A stretch of DNA of 64,000 nucleotides. Origin: Bacteroidales bacterium. GTDB taxonomy: Bacteria; Bacteroidota; Bacteroidia; Bacteroidales; UBA932. A program made the position numbers and the translations under genes. Under the pieces are notes generated by a model that was given only the letters and a program-made list of their open reading frames with translations, made no database searches and was not told the origin of the DNA. How positions within the stretch are numbered: the stretch's first letter is position 1; each line of letters begins with the position of its first letter. Below, piece after piece: positions 27,285 through 36,594 of this stretch. The stretch covers positions 1 through 64,000 of the forward strand of contig JAGBVR010000014.1 of NCBI GenBank assembly GCA_017630215.1, written 5' to 3'.

Positions 27285-28952
27285 ATGCAGATTATGAAAC
27301 TGAGAAATACAATATTCGCTTTTGTGATTGCATTGGTGTCATCATCCTGCAGCGATTTTCTTGACACAAGCCTTGACCGCAATCAGACAGGAGAAACGAT
27401 AGCCACAAACAGAGGAACTGTATGGGCATTCGGAAATGCATTTTATTCTCCTCTCGGATACGGATTCGGCACTATTGACAGCAACATCTTCGCGACCTGC
27501 TCGGATGAAGCCCAGCAGACTGCAGCATCATCAAATGCAATTTATTTCAACAAGGGTATGCTGAACGAGAACATCAACCCTCTCTTCACATACTATAACA
27601 ACTATTACGAGGGAATCCGCGCAGCCAACTACTTCCTTGACTATGTCGCTGACGGAAAGGGTGAGGAACTTCTTGCCCAGAACCGTAACCTCGTGACAGA
27701 CAGGGTGAACTATGAGCGTGACCTTCAGTCACTCGCATGGTACAAGGCTGAGGCTCACGTAGCTAAGGCTTACTATTATGCTGAACTTGCAAAGATGTAC
27801 GGTGGCGTTCCTATCATCGAGTCATTCGTGAATGACGGAACTATGGTAAAGCGCTCTTCATATGAGGAAGTTATAGCTTATATCGTAAAGGAGATCGATG
27901 ATCACAAGGCTGAGCTCGCACTCAACTGGAACGACTTCACAGAGCGCGAAGGCCGCTTCACACTCGGAGCTGCCCTTGCAATCAAGGCAAGAGTCCTTCT
28001 CTACGCGGCATCACCTCTCCACAATGAGAGCAATGATCCTGCAAAATGGGAAGCTGCGGCAGCGGCTGCAAACGAGCTTCTCTCAAACACTGAGCTCTCA
28101 TACTCACTCGCTCCTGACTATGGTTCATACTTCGTCGGAGGTGCTCCTCTCACAAGCTCTGAGACCATCTACGCGGTACGCCGTGCCCAGTCCAACACCA
28201 TGGAGGCGAACAACTATCCGATCGCTACCCAGGGTGGAAAGAGCGGTGCAACTCCTACACACAATCTTGTAGCGGCATATGAATATGTAGGAACTCCAGA
28301 TCCGTCAAATCCATATGCTAACCGCGACCCTCGCCTCGCCGCTTCAATCGTCACAAACGGAAGCAACTGGAACGGCCGTACAATCGACCAGGCCGCAGGT
28401 GGAAGCGATGATATGTCAAGAGCCAATGCAAGCCGCACAGGATACTATCTCAAGAAGTTCCTTACCGACAACCTCAACCTCACACAGGGCCAGACCGCAC
28501 AGCACAACTGGGTGGCTTACAGATGGGCTGAAGTCCTTCTGAACTATGCAGAGGCAATGAATGAGGCATTTGGACCTGACGCTGTTCCTGCAGGCTACGC
28601 AATATCAGCACGCCAGGCACTCCAGCAGGTAAGAGACCGTGCAAGCGTGAACCTTCCTGCAGTGACAGCTGCCGACAAGGACGCTTTCCGTGAAGTCGTA
28701 AAGCATGAAAGACGCATCGAGCTGGCTTTCGAGGATCACCGTTACTGGGATCTTCTCCGCTGGAAGGATGCAATGGAAGTGCTCAACAGACCTGTTCTCG
28801 GAGTCAAGGTTACAAAGGAAGGAGAAGGATGGAATTACGAAGTCACTGAAGTGGCTGAGCGTATCTTCTTCGAGAAGAACTACTACCTTCCATTCCTCCG
28901 TTCTGAGATTGAAAATTCAAACAACACTTTGGAACAGAATCCTCAATACTAA
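27285..28952 (+). CDS. SusD-like glycan-binding lipoprotein (second pair)
   Basis: A SusD/RagB homologue of about 552-555 residues. The ATG at 27294 gives a canonical lipoprotein signal (LVSSSC); the ATG at 27285 adds three residues. Features include the DFLDTSLDRNQTGE N-terminal segment, AKAYYYAELAKMYGGVPI, the RWAEVLLNYAEAMNEAFG helix and the KHERRIELAFEDHRYWDLLRW motif near the C-terminus, characteristic of the family. It would cap the second SusC. It is well diverged from the first SusD, so this is not a recent tandem duplication. Confidence 0.94.
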   Translation: MQIMKLRNTIFAFVIALVSSSCSDFLDTSLDRNQTGETIATNRGTVWAFGNAFYSPLGYGFGTIDSNIFATCSDEAQQTAASSNAIYFNKGMLNENINPLFTYYNNYYEGIRAANYFLDYVADGKGEELLAQNRNLVTDRVNYERDLQSLAWYKAEAHVAKAYYYAELAKMYGGVPIIESFVNDGTMVKRSSYEEVIAYIVKEIDDHKAELALNWNDFTEREGRFTLGAALAIKARVLLYAASPLHNESNDPAKWEAAAAAANELLSNTELSYSLAPDYGSYFVGGAPLTSSETIYAVRRAQSNTMEANNYPIATQGGKSGATPTHNLVAAYEYVGTPDPSNPYANRDPRLAASIVTNGSNWNGRTIDQAAGGSDDMSRANASRTGYYLKKFLTDNLNLTQGQTAQHNWVAYRWAEVLLNYAEAMNEAFGPDAVPAGYAISARQALQQVRDRASVNLPAVTAADKDAFREVVKHERRIELAFEDHRYWDLLRWKDAMEVLNRPVLGVKVTKEGEGWNYEVTEVAERIFFEKNYYLPFLRSEIENSNNTLEQNPQY

Positions 28953-28958
28953 TTCATT

Positions 28959-29504
28959 ATGAGAAAAATTTTATTTGCAATATTTTCTGTATGTGTGCTC
29001 GCACTTACATCGTGTGCTGAAGGTGACGGAGACAAGGACTACGGCCTGATGAAGATCTATATGCCTCAGGCAATGGCAGGCGGTGGAATCGGAAACATCT
29101 ACAATGTTCCATCAGGTGGAGGAGAATACACATACAACTTCGAGGCAGACGGTGACAACATCAATGTATTCCTTGGAGTGATGCGTTCAGGAAAAGCTGC
29201 AGGTGAGGCATTCACAGTAGATATCCAGACAAGCGACGAGCAGTCTGCCGCACAGGCGGCAGAGCTCGGTGCTGAGATAATGCCGGCATCAGTATATACC
29301 CTTCCATCAAATGTAAAGGTAGAAGCAGGCACCAATAGCAAGACATTCCACCTCGTACTGGCAAAGCAGGCCCTCTCCACATATGCAGGAAAGAAGCTCG
29401 TGCTCTGCATCGGACTTGCAAATCCATCAATGTATGAGCTCTCCGACAAGGGTACTGCAGTGACAGTCCTTGTGGATGTCGACGCATTAATGAAAAGCAT
29501 TTAG
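28959..29504 (+). CDS. Small lipoprotein, DUF1735-like
   Basis: A 181-residue lipoprotein (LALTSC, Cys-19). The rest is one beta-rich domain (KIYMPQAMAGGGIGN, YTYNFEADGDNINVFLGVMR, MPASVYTLPSNVKVEAGTNS) resembling DUF1735 domains. These often form the N-terminal part of SusE/F-position binding proteins. Here the domain stands alone, without the carbohydrate-binding modules that normally follow. It starts seven bases after the SusD stop. It is probably a surface accessory of the second SusCD pair; the binding role is inferred. A hairpin follows the gene. Confidence 0.7.
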   Translation: MRKILFAIFSVCVLALTSCAEGDGDKDYGLMKIYMPQAMAGGGIGNIYNVPSGGGEYTYNFEADGDNINVFLGVMRSGKAAGEAFTVDIQTSDEQSAAQAAELGAEIMPASVYTLPSNVKVEAGTNSKTFHLVLAKQALSTYAGKKLVLCIGLANPSMYELSDKGTAVTVLVDVDALMKSI

Positions 29505-29527
29505 TGCTGATAATAACTTGTTGTGAC

Positions 29528-29566
29528 GGCCGCTGCCGTCGATAGAAGATGACAGCGGCCATTTTT
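29528..29566 (+). terminator. Hairpin with T-run after the DUF1735 gene
   Basis: GGCCGCTG (29528-29535) pairs with CAGCGGCC (29553-29560) around a 17-base loop and is followed by ATTTTT. An alternative small hairpin GACGG-CCGCTG-CCGTC lies inside. It probably reduces read-through from the SusCD genes into the hydrolase genes, or stabilises the upstream mRNA 3' end. Confidence 0.6.
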
Positions 29567-29578
29567 AAAAAACCTACT

Positions 29579-31222
29579 ATGAAGCGATTGATTCTTACAA
29601 TACTATCTATCATGATAGCTGGGGCATCTTTTGCCCAGATCAAACACATCACTCAGCAGGACACAAAGGTAAAGAAGTACGAAGCTGCAATATTTGAAAT
29701 CTGCCTTACAGGTAACTGGGAGAACCCTTATCTCCAGGAACAGGCAGCCCTTGACATGCTCCTGACAGCACCTTCCGGAAAGAAACTTATTCTTCCTTGC
29801 TTCTACCGCTCAGGAAACAGCGGAAGCGAAAGTATCTGGGAGGCACGTTTCACCCCGCAGGAAAGCGGTGAATATACCTATACATTCCGATATGCCGAGG
29901 ATGGAAAGACTGCATCCGAGAGCACTCCTGCCACATTCAAGGTGAAGGAGAGCAAGCTCCAGGGTATTCTTCATCTTCGTGACTACAGTACTTTACAGTA
30001 TGATAACGGCGACGTTTACAGAGGAATCGGAATGAACCTCTGCTGGGAATCACGTTCAAACGACGACTCTAAGTTCTTCAGCGACCTTCATGAGCAGCAT
30101 GACCGCTTCAATTACGACAAGATGCTTCCTATGTTCGCACAGAACGGAGGAAACTTCACCCGTATGTGGATGTGCTCGTGGAACTTCCCTATCGACAAGC
30201 AGAAGGATTTCAACAACCCTCGCTATCAGGCAAGTGAAGAATATATGAACCCGAGCGCAATCGAGCGACTTGACCACGTGGTAAATCTCGCTGAAAAGCT
30301 CGACATAAAGATCATGCTCTGCATGGGAGAAGGAAATGTCCGTGCAAACCGTGAATTCTTCAATTCAGACGAGGCCAAGACCAGATACAAGAACCGTCTG
30401 CGCTACATCGTGGCAAGATGGGGATACAGTCCGGCTATCGGTATGTGGGAATTCTTCAATGAAATCGACAACGTACAGCACAGAGACCGCAACGGAGTGA
30501 TTCCAGCAGCAGAAATAGTTGCATGGCACGACGAGATGAGCAAATACCTCAAGGAGATAGATCCGTTCGATCATATCACCACGACATCGATTTCACACCG
30601 CGATCTCGAAGGTCTGAACTCAGTTCCAGGTCTGGACATCAACCAGAAGCACATCTATAATGCCACTGTATCGATCCCGAACAATATCAAGAGCTACAGC
30701 GACAGATTCCAGAAGCCTTATATCATCGGAGAGTTCGGATATGAGTGGGACTGGTCGAAGAATTTCGATGACTTCGCAGATGGCATGAATATGGACTTCA
30801 GCCGCGGCCTATGGTACGGACTCTTCTGCGATACCCCTGTCACTCCGATGAGCTGGTGGTGGGAATGGTTTGACGAGCACGGTATGATTCCATATATCAG
30901 GAACGTCAGATATATCAGCGATATGATGCTCGAAGCTGGAAACGGCTCTTTCGAACATCTAAAGACCAAGAATCAGGGAAAAGCCGAGACATTCGCAGTA
31001 CGTTGCGGCGACAAGACATTCGTTTACGTATATAACGGATCGGATAAAGAACTTGATTCCACTTCAATAGAGCTTGGTAAAAAGGCAGATGTAAAGGTAG
31101 CCCGACTGGACCCTGAAAAAGTGAAGCTTGGCAAAGCCGTGAAAATACAGACAGACGGCACGCTGAACCTCAACTCACTCAGCCTTGCACCACTTAAAGA
31201 AGCAATCTTTGTAATTTACTAA
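29579..31222 (+). CDS. Secreted GH-A-type glycoside hydrolase with DUF5060-like domain
   Basis: A 547-residue secreted protein (signal MKRLILTILSIMIAGASFA). Residues about 22-115 form an Ig-like DUF5060-type domain (YEAAIFEICLTGNWENPY...). A TIM-barrel domain follows with YRGIGMNLCWESR, the acid/base in FFNEIDN (Glu-295) and the nucleophile in IIGEFGYEW (Glu-385). A C-terminal beta domain follows (about 450-547). The catalytic pattern is that of clan GH-A enzymes related to GH5; I cannot assign the family. ATG 29579 was chosen over the longer open frame because it begins the signal peptide. It is four bases ahead of the GH2 gene. A role in mannan or mannooligosaccharide hydrolysis is inferred from context. 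Confidence 0.75.
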   Translation: MKRLILTILSIMIAGASFAQIKHITQQDTKVKKYEAAIFEICLTGNWENPYLQEQAALDMLLTAPSGKKLILPCFYRSGNSGSESIWEARFTPQESGEYTYTFRYAEDGKTASESTPATFKVKESKLQGILHLRDYSTLQYDNGDVYRGIGMNLCWESRSNDDSKFFSDLHEQHDRFNYDKMLPMFAQNGGNFTRMWMCSWNFPIDKQKDFNNPRYQASEEYMNPSAIERLDHVVNLAEKLDIKIMLCMGEGNVRANREFFNSDEAKTRYKNRLRYIVARWGYSPAIGMWEFFNEIDNVQHRDRNGVIPAAEIVAWHDEMSKYLKEIDPFDHITTTSISHRDLEGLNSVPGLDINQKHIYNATVSIPNNIKSYSDRFQKPYIIGEFGYEWDWSKNFDDFADGMNMDFSRGLWYGLFCDTPVTPMSWWWEWFDEHGMIPYIRNVRYISDMMLEAGNGSFEHLKTKNQGKAETFAVRCGDKTFVYVYNGSDKELDSTSIELGKKADVKVARLDPEKVKLGKAVKIQTDGTLNLNSLSLAPLKEAIFVIY

Positions 31223-31225
31223 ACT

Positions 31226-34024
31226 ATGAAAATCAGAAATATCATTGTCTCCCTCACATTTGCGGCAGCCTGCCAATTCGGACTCAGCGCCCAGAGCATG
31301 CACAAGCAGGAATTGTCCACAAACTTCGGATTGCCTTCCAGACAGGCCGAAGAGACTCTGCCTGTATCTTCCGTACCTGTAGAGATGCCTCAAAGAGTGG
31401 AAAGACAGCCAGCAGTGACTGTACTCAAACCGGTTTCAGACAATGCTTGGGAAATAACCTCCGGATGGCGACTCTATGAGGGAGACAAGGTATTTACTGA
31501 CCAATGGTACAATGCCGTCGTCCCCGGCACTGTACTCACCACACTGGTACAGCAGGGAATCTACCCTGATCCAAGGTTCGGTCTGAACAATCTCGCCATT
31601 CCTGACGATCTGTGCAGGAAAGACTGGTGGTACTGTACCGATTTCACTCTCTCGGACGAGATGTTGGAAGGAAAGACCCTGGAACTTCTTTTCAACGGAA
31701 TAAATTACAAGGCGGACATCTGGCTGAACGGCAGCAAGATAGGCAATATCGCAGGAGCATTCATCCGCGGTCGCTTCGACATCACTGAACTGGCACGCAA
31801 AGAAAACAGCCTCTCGGTACATATCTATCCGCCTGCAAATCCAGGAATTCCTCACGAGCAGTCCCCTTCTGCAGGAGGAGGAAAGAACGGAGGAGCCCTC
31901 TGTCTTGACGGTCCGACATTCTTCTGTTCTGAAGGATGGGACTGGATTCCGGGCGTAAGAGACAGAAACATAGGTATATGGCAGGACGTACAGCTGATTG
32001 CCTCCCATGGAACAGTAATCGGCGACACACAGGTAATTACAGACCTGCCGCTACCGGATGTATCATATACTGACATCACAGTAAAGACCACAGTCAGGAA
32101 TCTTCTGAATGAAGAAAAGGAAGCAACTGTGGAAGGAAATATAGCAGGAACCGTTTTCTCCCAAAAAGTGACTGTACCTGCAAAATCAGAAATCCCGGTA
32201 AAGATCGACGGCATCAGAATAGATAATCCTGAATTATGGATGCCAAACGGTTACGGAGAACAGAATCTCTACGACCTGAACCTTGAATGCAAGCTTGGAC
32301 AGACATTATCCGATAGCAGAAAGATCCGCTTTGGAGTAAGGGAGATGTCATACGAACTTACTGTGGATTCACCTTCTGAAAAAGGAATAAGAATCGAATA
32401 CAATCCTCTTAAAGACAGCAGTCTGGGAACAATCTTCGACAACAGGATGCTCAGAAGTGCCCTTCCAGGAGTACATGTACCTTCACTTTACCCGGAAGTC
32501 GATGTCAAGGATCTGGATGTAATCCCCGATGACGGCATGAGTCCATACCTCGTAATAAAGGTGAACGGTGTCAGGATATTCTGCCGTGGAGGTAACTGGG
32601 GAATGGACGACATGATGAAGAACATTTCAAGAGAACACCTCGAGCCATATTTCCAGCTTCACAAGGATGCTAATTTCAATATGATCCGTAACTGGACAGG
32701 AGCAAGTACATCCGAGATGTTATATACTCTTTGTGACGAATACGGAATGCTGGTATGGAATGACTTCTGGCTCTCGACCGAAGGATTCAACCTCAACCCT
32801 CTCGACGAAGATCTCTTTATGGAGAACGCTGTCGATGTGGTACGCAGATTCAACAATCACCCGTCGATAGCACTATGGTGTCCTCGAAATGAAGGTTACG
32901 CTACAGAGACTCTCGAAAGAAGACTTGCCGCAATGCTCGTGAAGGAAGACGGAACAAGACATTACCATCCGAATTCGCGCTACTGCAATCTGCGTCCTAG
33001 CGGACCTTGGCATTACTACAAGGACGCGGCAAAGTATTACCGCGAAGATGCTTTCGGATTCAACACTGAACTCGGTTCGCCTTCTGTACCTACAGCAGCT
33101 TCAATGAGAAAAATGATGCCAGAAGCTGATCTGTGGCCAATCTCTGACACATGGCACTACCACGACCTTCTAAACGGCCTGCACGAATACGTAAATGCAG
33201 TGGACAGACTATATGGCAAGGCTGAAAGCATTGATGACTTCTGCAGAAAAGTGCAGCTTATCAATTACGACAGCTACAGAGCAATGTTCGAGTCATGGAA
33301 CAGCAGACTCTGGGACAACACTTCGGGTGTCCTTCTATGGATGAGCCACCCGGCATGGCCAAGCGTGGAATGGCAGACATACTCGTGGGATTATGAGACA
33401 TTCGGCTCATATTACGGATCACGCAAAGCATGCGAGCCTGTACACATTCAGATGAATCTCGATGACCGGGACGTAACACTTGTCAATACCAGCACAGATG
33501 ATCTTGATGCATTGACAGCAAGCCTTGCATGTTACGATCTCAACGGAAAGAAGATTATGAGCCGCCTTGAAAAAGGAATAAGTCTGACAGCCAATTCAAA
33601 GAAAGAGATTTTCAAGGCTGAGACCGATGGCATCGAAGGTACATATATCCTCAGACTCACCCTCTCCGACAATAAAGGTAGAAATATTTCAGTCAACGAC
33701 TACATCCTCAGAGGAAAAGGTGTGGAAGACTACCTGGCGCTGAACGCTGTCCCTCAGGCAAAGGTCAAGGCAAGAAGCCTGAATCAAAGTGCAGACGGTA
33801 AATGCAGATTTGAAATATCAAATGCTGGCAGAAGCATCGCCCTGAACCTGAAACTGAACCTGCGCGATGCATCGACCGGAGAAATCATCCTCCCTGCCTA
33901 TTTCAGCGACGGATATTTCCATCTGCTTCCGGGAGAAAAACGTATCATCGAGATAGCATCACCTTCGGAAGGTAACATTTCTGTCGAAGGATACAACGTC
34001 CCTCTGCAGACAATAATAAGATAA
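31226..34024 (+). CDS. GH2 family beta-mannosidase / exo-glucosaminidase-like enzyme
   Basis: A 932-residue secreted GH2 enzyme (signal ending near GLSAQ, residue 23). It has an unusual linker of about 50 residues rich in Val, Pro and Gln before the sugar-binding domain (AWEITSGWRLYEGD... PGTVLTTLVQQGIYPDP). An Ig-like domain and a TIM barrel with RGGNWGMDD and WCPRNEG (acid/base Glu-556) follow, then FNTELGSP (nucleophile Glu-615). The WYNAVVPGTV and SEGWDWIPG segments recall exo-beta-glucosaminidase and beta-mannosidase relatives. With a classical beta-mannosidase as the next gene (TAATG overlap), it probably has a different linkage or aglycone preference. Confidence 0.85.
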   Translation: MKIRNIIVSLTFAAACQFGLSAQSMHKQELSTNFGLPSRQAEETLPVSSVPVEMPQRVERQPAVTVLKPVSDNAWEITSGWRLYEGDKVFTDQWYNAVVPGTVLTTLVQQGIYPDPRFGLNNLAIPDDLCRKDWWYCTDFTLSDEMLEGKTLELLFNGINYKADIWLNGSKIGNIAGAFIRGRFDITELARKENSLSVHIYPPANPGIPHEQSPSAGGGKNGGALCLDGPTFFCSEGWDWIPGVRDRNIGIWQDVQLIASHGTVIGDTQVITDLPLPDVSYTDITVKTTVRNLLNEEKEATVEGNIAGTVFSQKVTVPAKSEIPVKIDGIRIDNPELWMPNGYGEQNLYDLNLECKLGQTLSDSRKIRFGVREMSYELTVDSPSEKGIRIEYNPLKDSSLGTIFDNRMLRSALPGVHVPSLYPEVDVKDLDVIPDDGMSPYLVIKVNGVRIFCRGGNWGMDDMMKNISREHLEPYFQLHKDANFNMIRNWTGASTSEMLYTLCDEYGMLVWNDFWLSTEGFNLNPLDEDLFMENAVDVVRRFNNHPSIALWCPRNEGYATETLERRLAAMLVKEDGTRHYHPNSRYCNLRPSGPWHYYKDAAKYYREDAFGFNTELGSPSVPTAASMRKMMPEADLWPISDTWHYHDLLNGLHEYVNAVDRLYGKAESIDDFCRKVQLINYDSYRAMFESWNSRLWDNTSGVLLWMSHPAWPSVEWQTYSWDYETFGSYYGSRKACEPVHIQMNLDDRDVTLVNTSTDDLDALTASLACYDLNGKKIMSRLEKGISLTANSKKEIFKAETDGIEGTYILRLTLSDNKGRNISVNDYILRGKGVEDYLALNAVPQAKVKARSLNQSADGKCRFEISNAGRSIALNLKLNLRDASTGEIILPAYFSDGYFHLLPGEKRIIEIASPSEGNISVEGYNVPLQTIIR

Positions 34025-36594
34025 TGAAGAATTTACGCACATATCTGAGTATAATGGTTCTGATGGCCGCATGTCTGAATCTTGCAGCCACAGGGTCTGA
34101 ACGCATATGCCTTGACGGAGAATGGGAATTCAGACAGGCAGGCGAAGAGACTTGGAGAAGTGCGACTGTGCCAGGATGTGTCCATACAGACCTTCTCGCA
34201 CACAAAGCTATCGAAGATCCTTTCTATGGAAGGAATGAGAAATCCCTCCAGTGGATTGGAGAAAAGGACTGGGAATACAGGAAGACCTTCTATATAGATG
34301 AAAATGTTGTTAGTGCGGTTAGTAATGTTTGGTTAGTTCTGGAAGGCGTTGACACTTACGCCACGGTAAGTGTCAACGGGCTTCCTGTAGTAGAAACCGC
34401 GAATATGTTCCGTACTTACAAGGTGGATTTGAAACAGGTCCTCAAAAATGGAGAGAACGAGATATCCATCAGCTTCGAATCTGTATTCAAGAGAGACTTC
34501 CCGAAATATCTGGACGCCCCATACAAGCTTCAGGCATGGCCTAACAACGACCAGAGCGACATATGGCTCAGCCTCTATGCCCGAAAGGCAGGATATAATT
34601 ATGGCTGGGACTGGGGCCCAAGACTCATAACCACAGGACTCTGGAAACCGGTTTACATTGAAATATGGAAGGATTGGAAAATAGAATCCGTACAGTTTAA
34701 GACATTATCTGTCGAAGGAGTGTCCATCAAGAGCGGAAAGGCCGTAAAGGCCATGATGCAGGCTGATGTACAGATTGAATCAGATATTGACACTCCGGCT
34801 GAAATCACGATCCTCTATGACGGAAAGAAACTTTACAAGGAAAAAACACAGCTGGGTAAAGGAGCGAACAAGATACCATGCTTATTCAGCATCAGGAATC
34901 CCGAACTTTGGTGGAGCAATGGCCTGGGCAAGGCCTCACTTCACGACTTCGAGGTCGCAGTGGAAGCTGATGGATCTAAATCTACATTCACCGAAAAGGC
35001 AGGAATCAGAACAGCCGAAATCATCAGGGAAGATGACAAGTGGGGAAGAAGCCTCTCTGTGCGCCTCAACGGATTCGACGTGTTCTGCAAAGGGGCGAAC
35101 TGGATACCTATCGACAATTTCCCGAACAGGAAGGACAGAAAGGATTACGACAGACTCATCTCAGATGCGGCTTCCTGCAATATGAACATGCTCCGCGTAT
35201 GGGGAGGCGGACTTTACGAGGGAGAAGAATTCTACAAGGCATGCGACAGCCTTGGAATAATGATATGGCAGGATATGGCATTTGCATGCGGAATGTTCCC
35301 TTCCGACAAGGAATATCTCGACAATGTTGCAGAAGAAGTGAAGGACAATGTTCGCCGCCTTCGCAACCATCCGTCACTTGTACTATGGTGCGGAAACAAT
35401 GAAAACGAGATATCGTATTTCGAATGGGGATGGAACAGAACACTTACACCATCGCAGCAGGAAGATTATGAAGCAGGACTGAAAAACCTATTCTATAAGG
35501 TTATCCCTCAAGCTATTGCATCAGAAGATAACACGAGATATTACCATCCGTCATCTCCTTCGACAGGTCATAGCGGAGTTCCATACTCAATGGGCGATGC
35601 GCATATGTGGAGCGTATGGAAAGGAGGATGGGTAGAGGAATATCTCAAGCCAGAGAACATCGCACGTTTTATGAGTGAATACGGCTTCATCGCATATCCG
35701 GACATGGTGTCACTGAAGAAATTCATTCCATCATGGGATATGTCTGCAAGCTCTCCGAATATGCTGGCCCATCATCGAGCCTATGACGATGTAACCCGTG
35801 ATCCGGAGTACTCTAACAAGATGATTGCCAGATATATGTCAAAATACGCCTGGATTCCGGAGAAATTCGAGGACTATGTCTATATGACCCAATGGTTCCA
35901 GGCCGAAGTGGTCAAGGTGGCCATGGAGGCCCACAGAAGGGCAAAACCATACTGTATGGGCACACTCTACTGGCAGATCAATGACTGCTGGCCTGCAATA
36001 TCCTGGTCAAGCATCGATTATTACGGAAGATGGAAGGCCCTGCAGTATTATGCCCGCCGTGCATATGCACCGCTACTGGCCTCGCCGTATATTGACGCTG
36101 AAGGAAATATTGCCATAAAGGTGGTATCGGACAAAGCGGAAAGTTTCAATGGCATACTTGAAGCTACAGTCATGGACTTTGACGGAGAGGTGATTGCATC
36201 TCAGAAGACGGATTGTCTCCTGGAGGCGAACGAGGCTGGGGACATTATGACAATCGACGGCAAAGAGTTGGAAGGCAACAGATTCCTTCTGGTAAGATTG
36301 ACCAAAGATGGTAGAACAGTTTCCGAAAACACTTTCTTCAGCCGCTACGCCAATGATTATGACTACGGCAGACCGTCGGTCAATATCGAAGCTGCACAGA
36401 TCCGGGACGGAGTGGAGCTGACACTCACATCCGACAGGCTGGCAAGAGGATTCTGCATGATCTCGGACAATGATGAAGACTTTTTTGAAGACAATTATAT
36501 AGACCTCATACCTGGTGCAGAATATAAAATAAAGGTACGCACCAATATGACGGCAGAAGAATTCAAAACCACAATAAAATATCAAACACTATGA
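34024..36594 (+). CDS. GH2 beta-mannosidase
   Basis: An 856-residue secreted beta-mannosidase, close in length and motifs to Bacteroides beta-mannosidases of GH2. The sugar-binding domain (LDGEWEFRQAG... VPGCVHTDLLAHKAIEDPFYG) is followed by the GYNYGWDWGPR segment, the catalytic RVWGGGLYE, WCGNNENE with the acid/base (probably Glu-462), and FMSEYGFIAYPD with the nucleophile Glu-552. It releases terminal beta-mannose from mannooligosaccharides in the periplasm. The ATG overlaps the previous stop as TAATG, and its own stop overlaps the next ATG as ATGA, so three genes are translationally coupled. The stretch at 34305-34345 is locally richer in A and T. Confidence 0.93.
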   Translation: MKNLRTYLSIMVLMAACLNLAATGSERICLDGEWEFRQAGEETWRSATVPGCVHTDLLAHKAIEDPFYGRNEKSLQWIGEKDWEYRKTFYIDENVVSAVSNVWLVLEGVDTYATVSVNGLPVVETANMFRTYKVDLKQVLKNGENEISISFESVFKRDFPKYLDAPYKLQAWPNNDQSDIWLSLYARKAGYNYGWDWGPRLITTGLWKPVYIEIWKDWKIESVQFKTLSVEGVSIKSGKAVKAMMQADVQIESDIDTPAEITILYDGKKLYKEKTQLGKGANKIPCLFSIRNPELWWSNGLGKASLHDFEVAVEADGSKSTFTEKAGIRTAEIIREDDKWGRSLSVRLNGFDVFCKGANWIPIDNFPNRKDRKDYDRLISDAASCNMNMLRVWGGGLYEGEEFYKACDSLGIMIWQDMAFACGMFPSDKEYLDNVAEEVKDNVRRLRNHPSLVLWCGNNENEISYFEWGWNRTLTPSQQEDYEAGLKNLFYKVIPQAIASEDNTRYYHPSSPSTGHSGVPYSMGDAHMWSVWKGGWVEEYLKPENIARFMSEYGFIAYPDMVSLKKFIPSWDMSASSPNMLAHHRAYDDVTRDPEYSNKMIARYMSKYAWIPEKFEDYVYMTQWFQAEVVKVAMEAHRRAKPYCMGTLYWQINDCWPAISWSSIDYYGRWKALQYYARRAYAPLLASPYIDAEGNIAIKVVSDKAESFNGILEATVMDFDGEVIASQKTDCLLEANEAGDIMTIDGKELEGNRFLLVRLTKDGRTVSENTFFSRYANDYDYGRPSVNIEAAQIRDGVELTLTSDRLARGFCMISDNDEDFFEDNYIDLIPGAEYKIKVRTNMTAEEFKTTIKYQTL

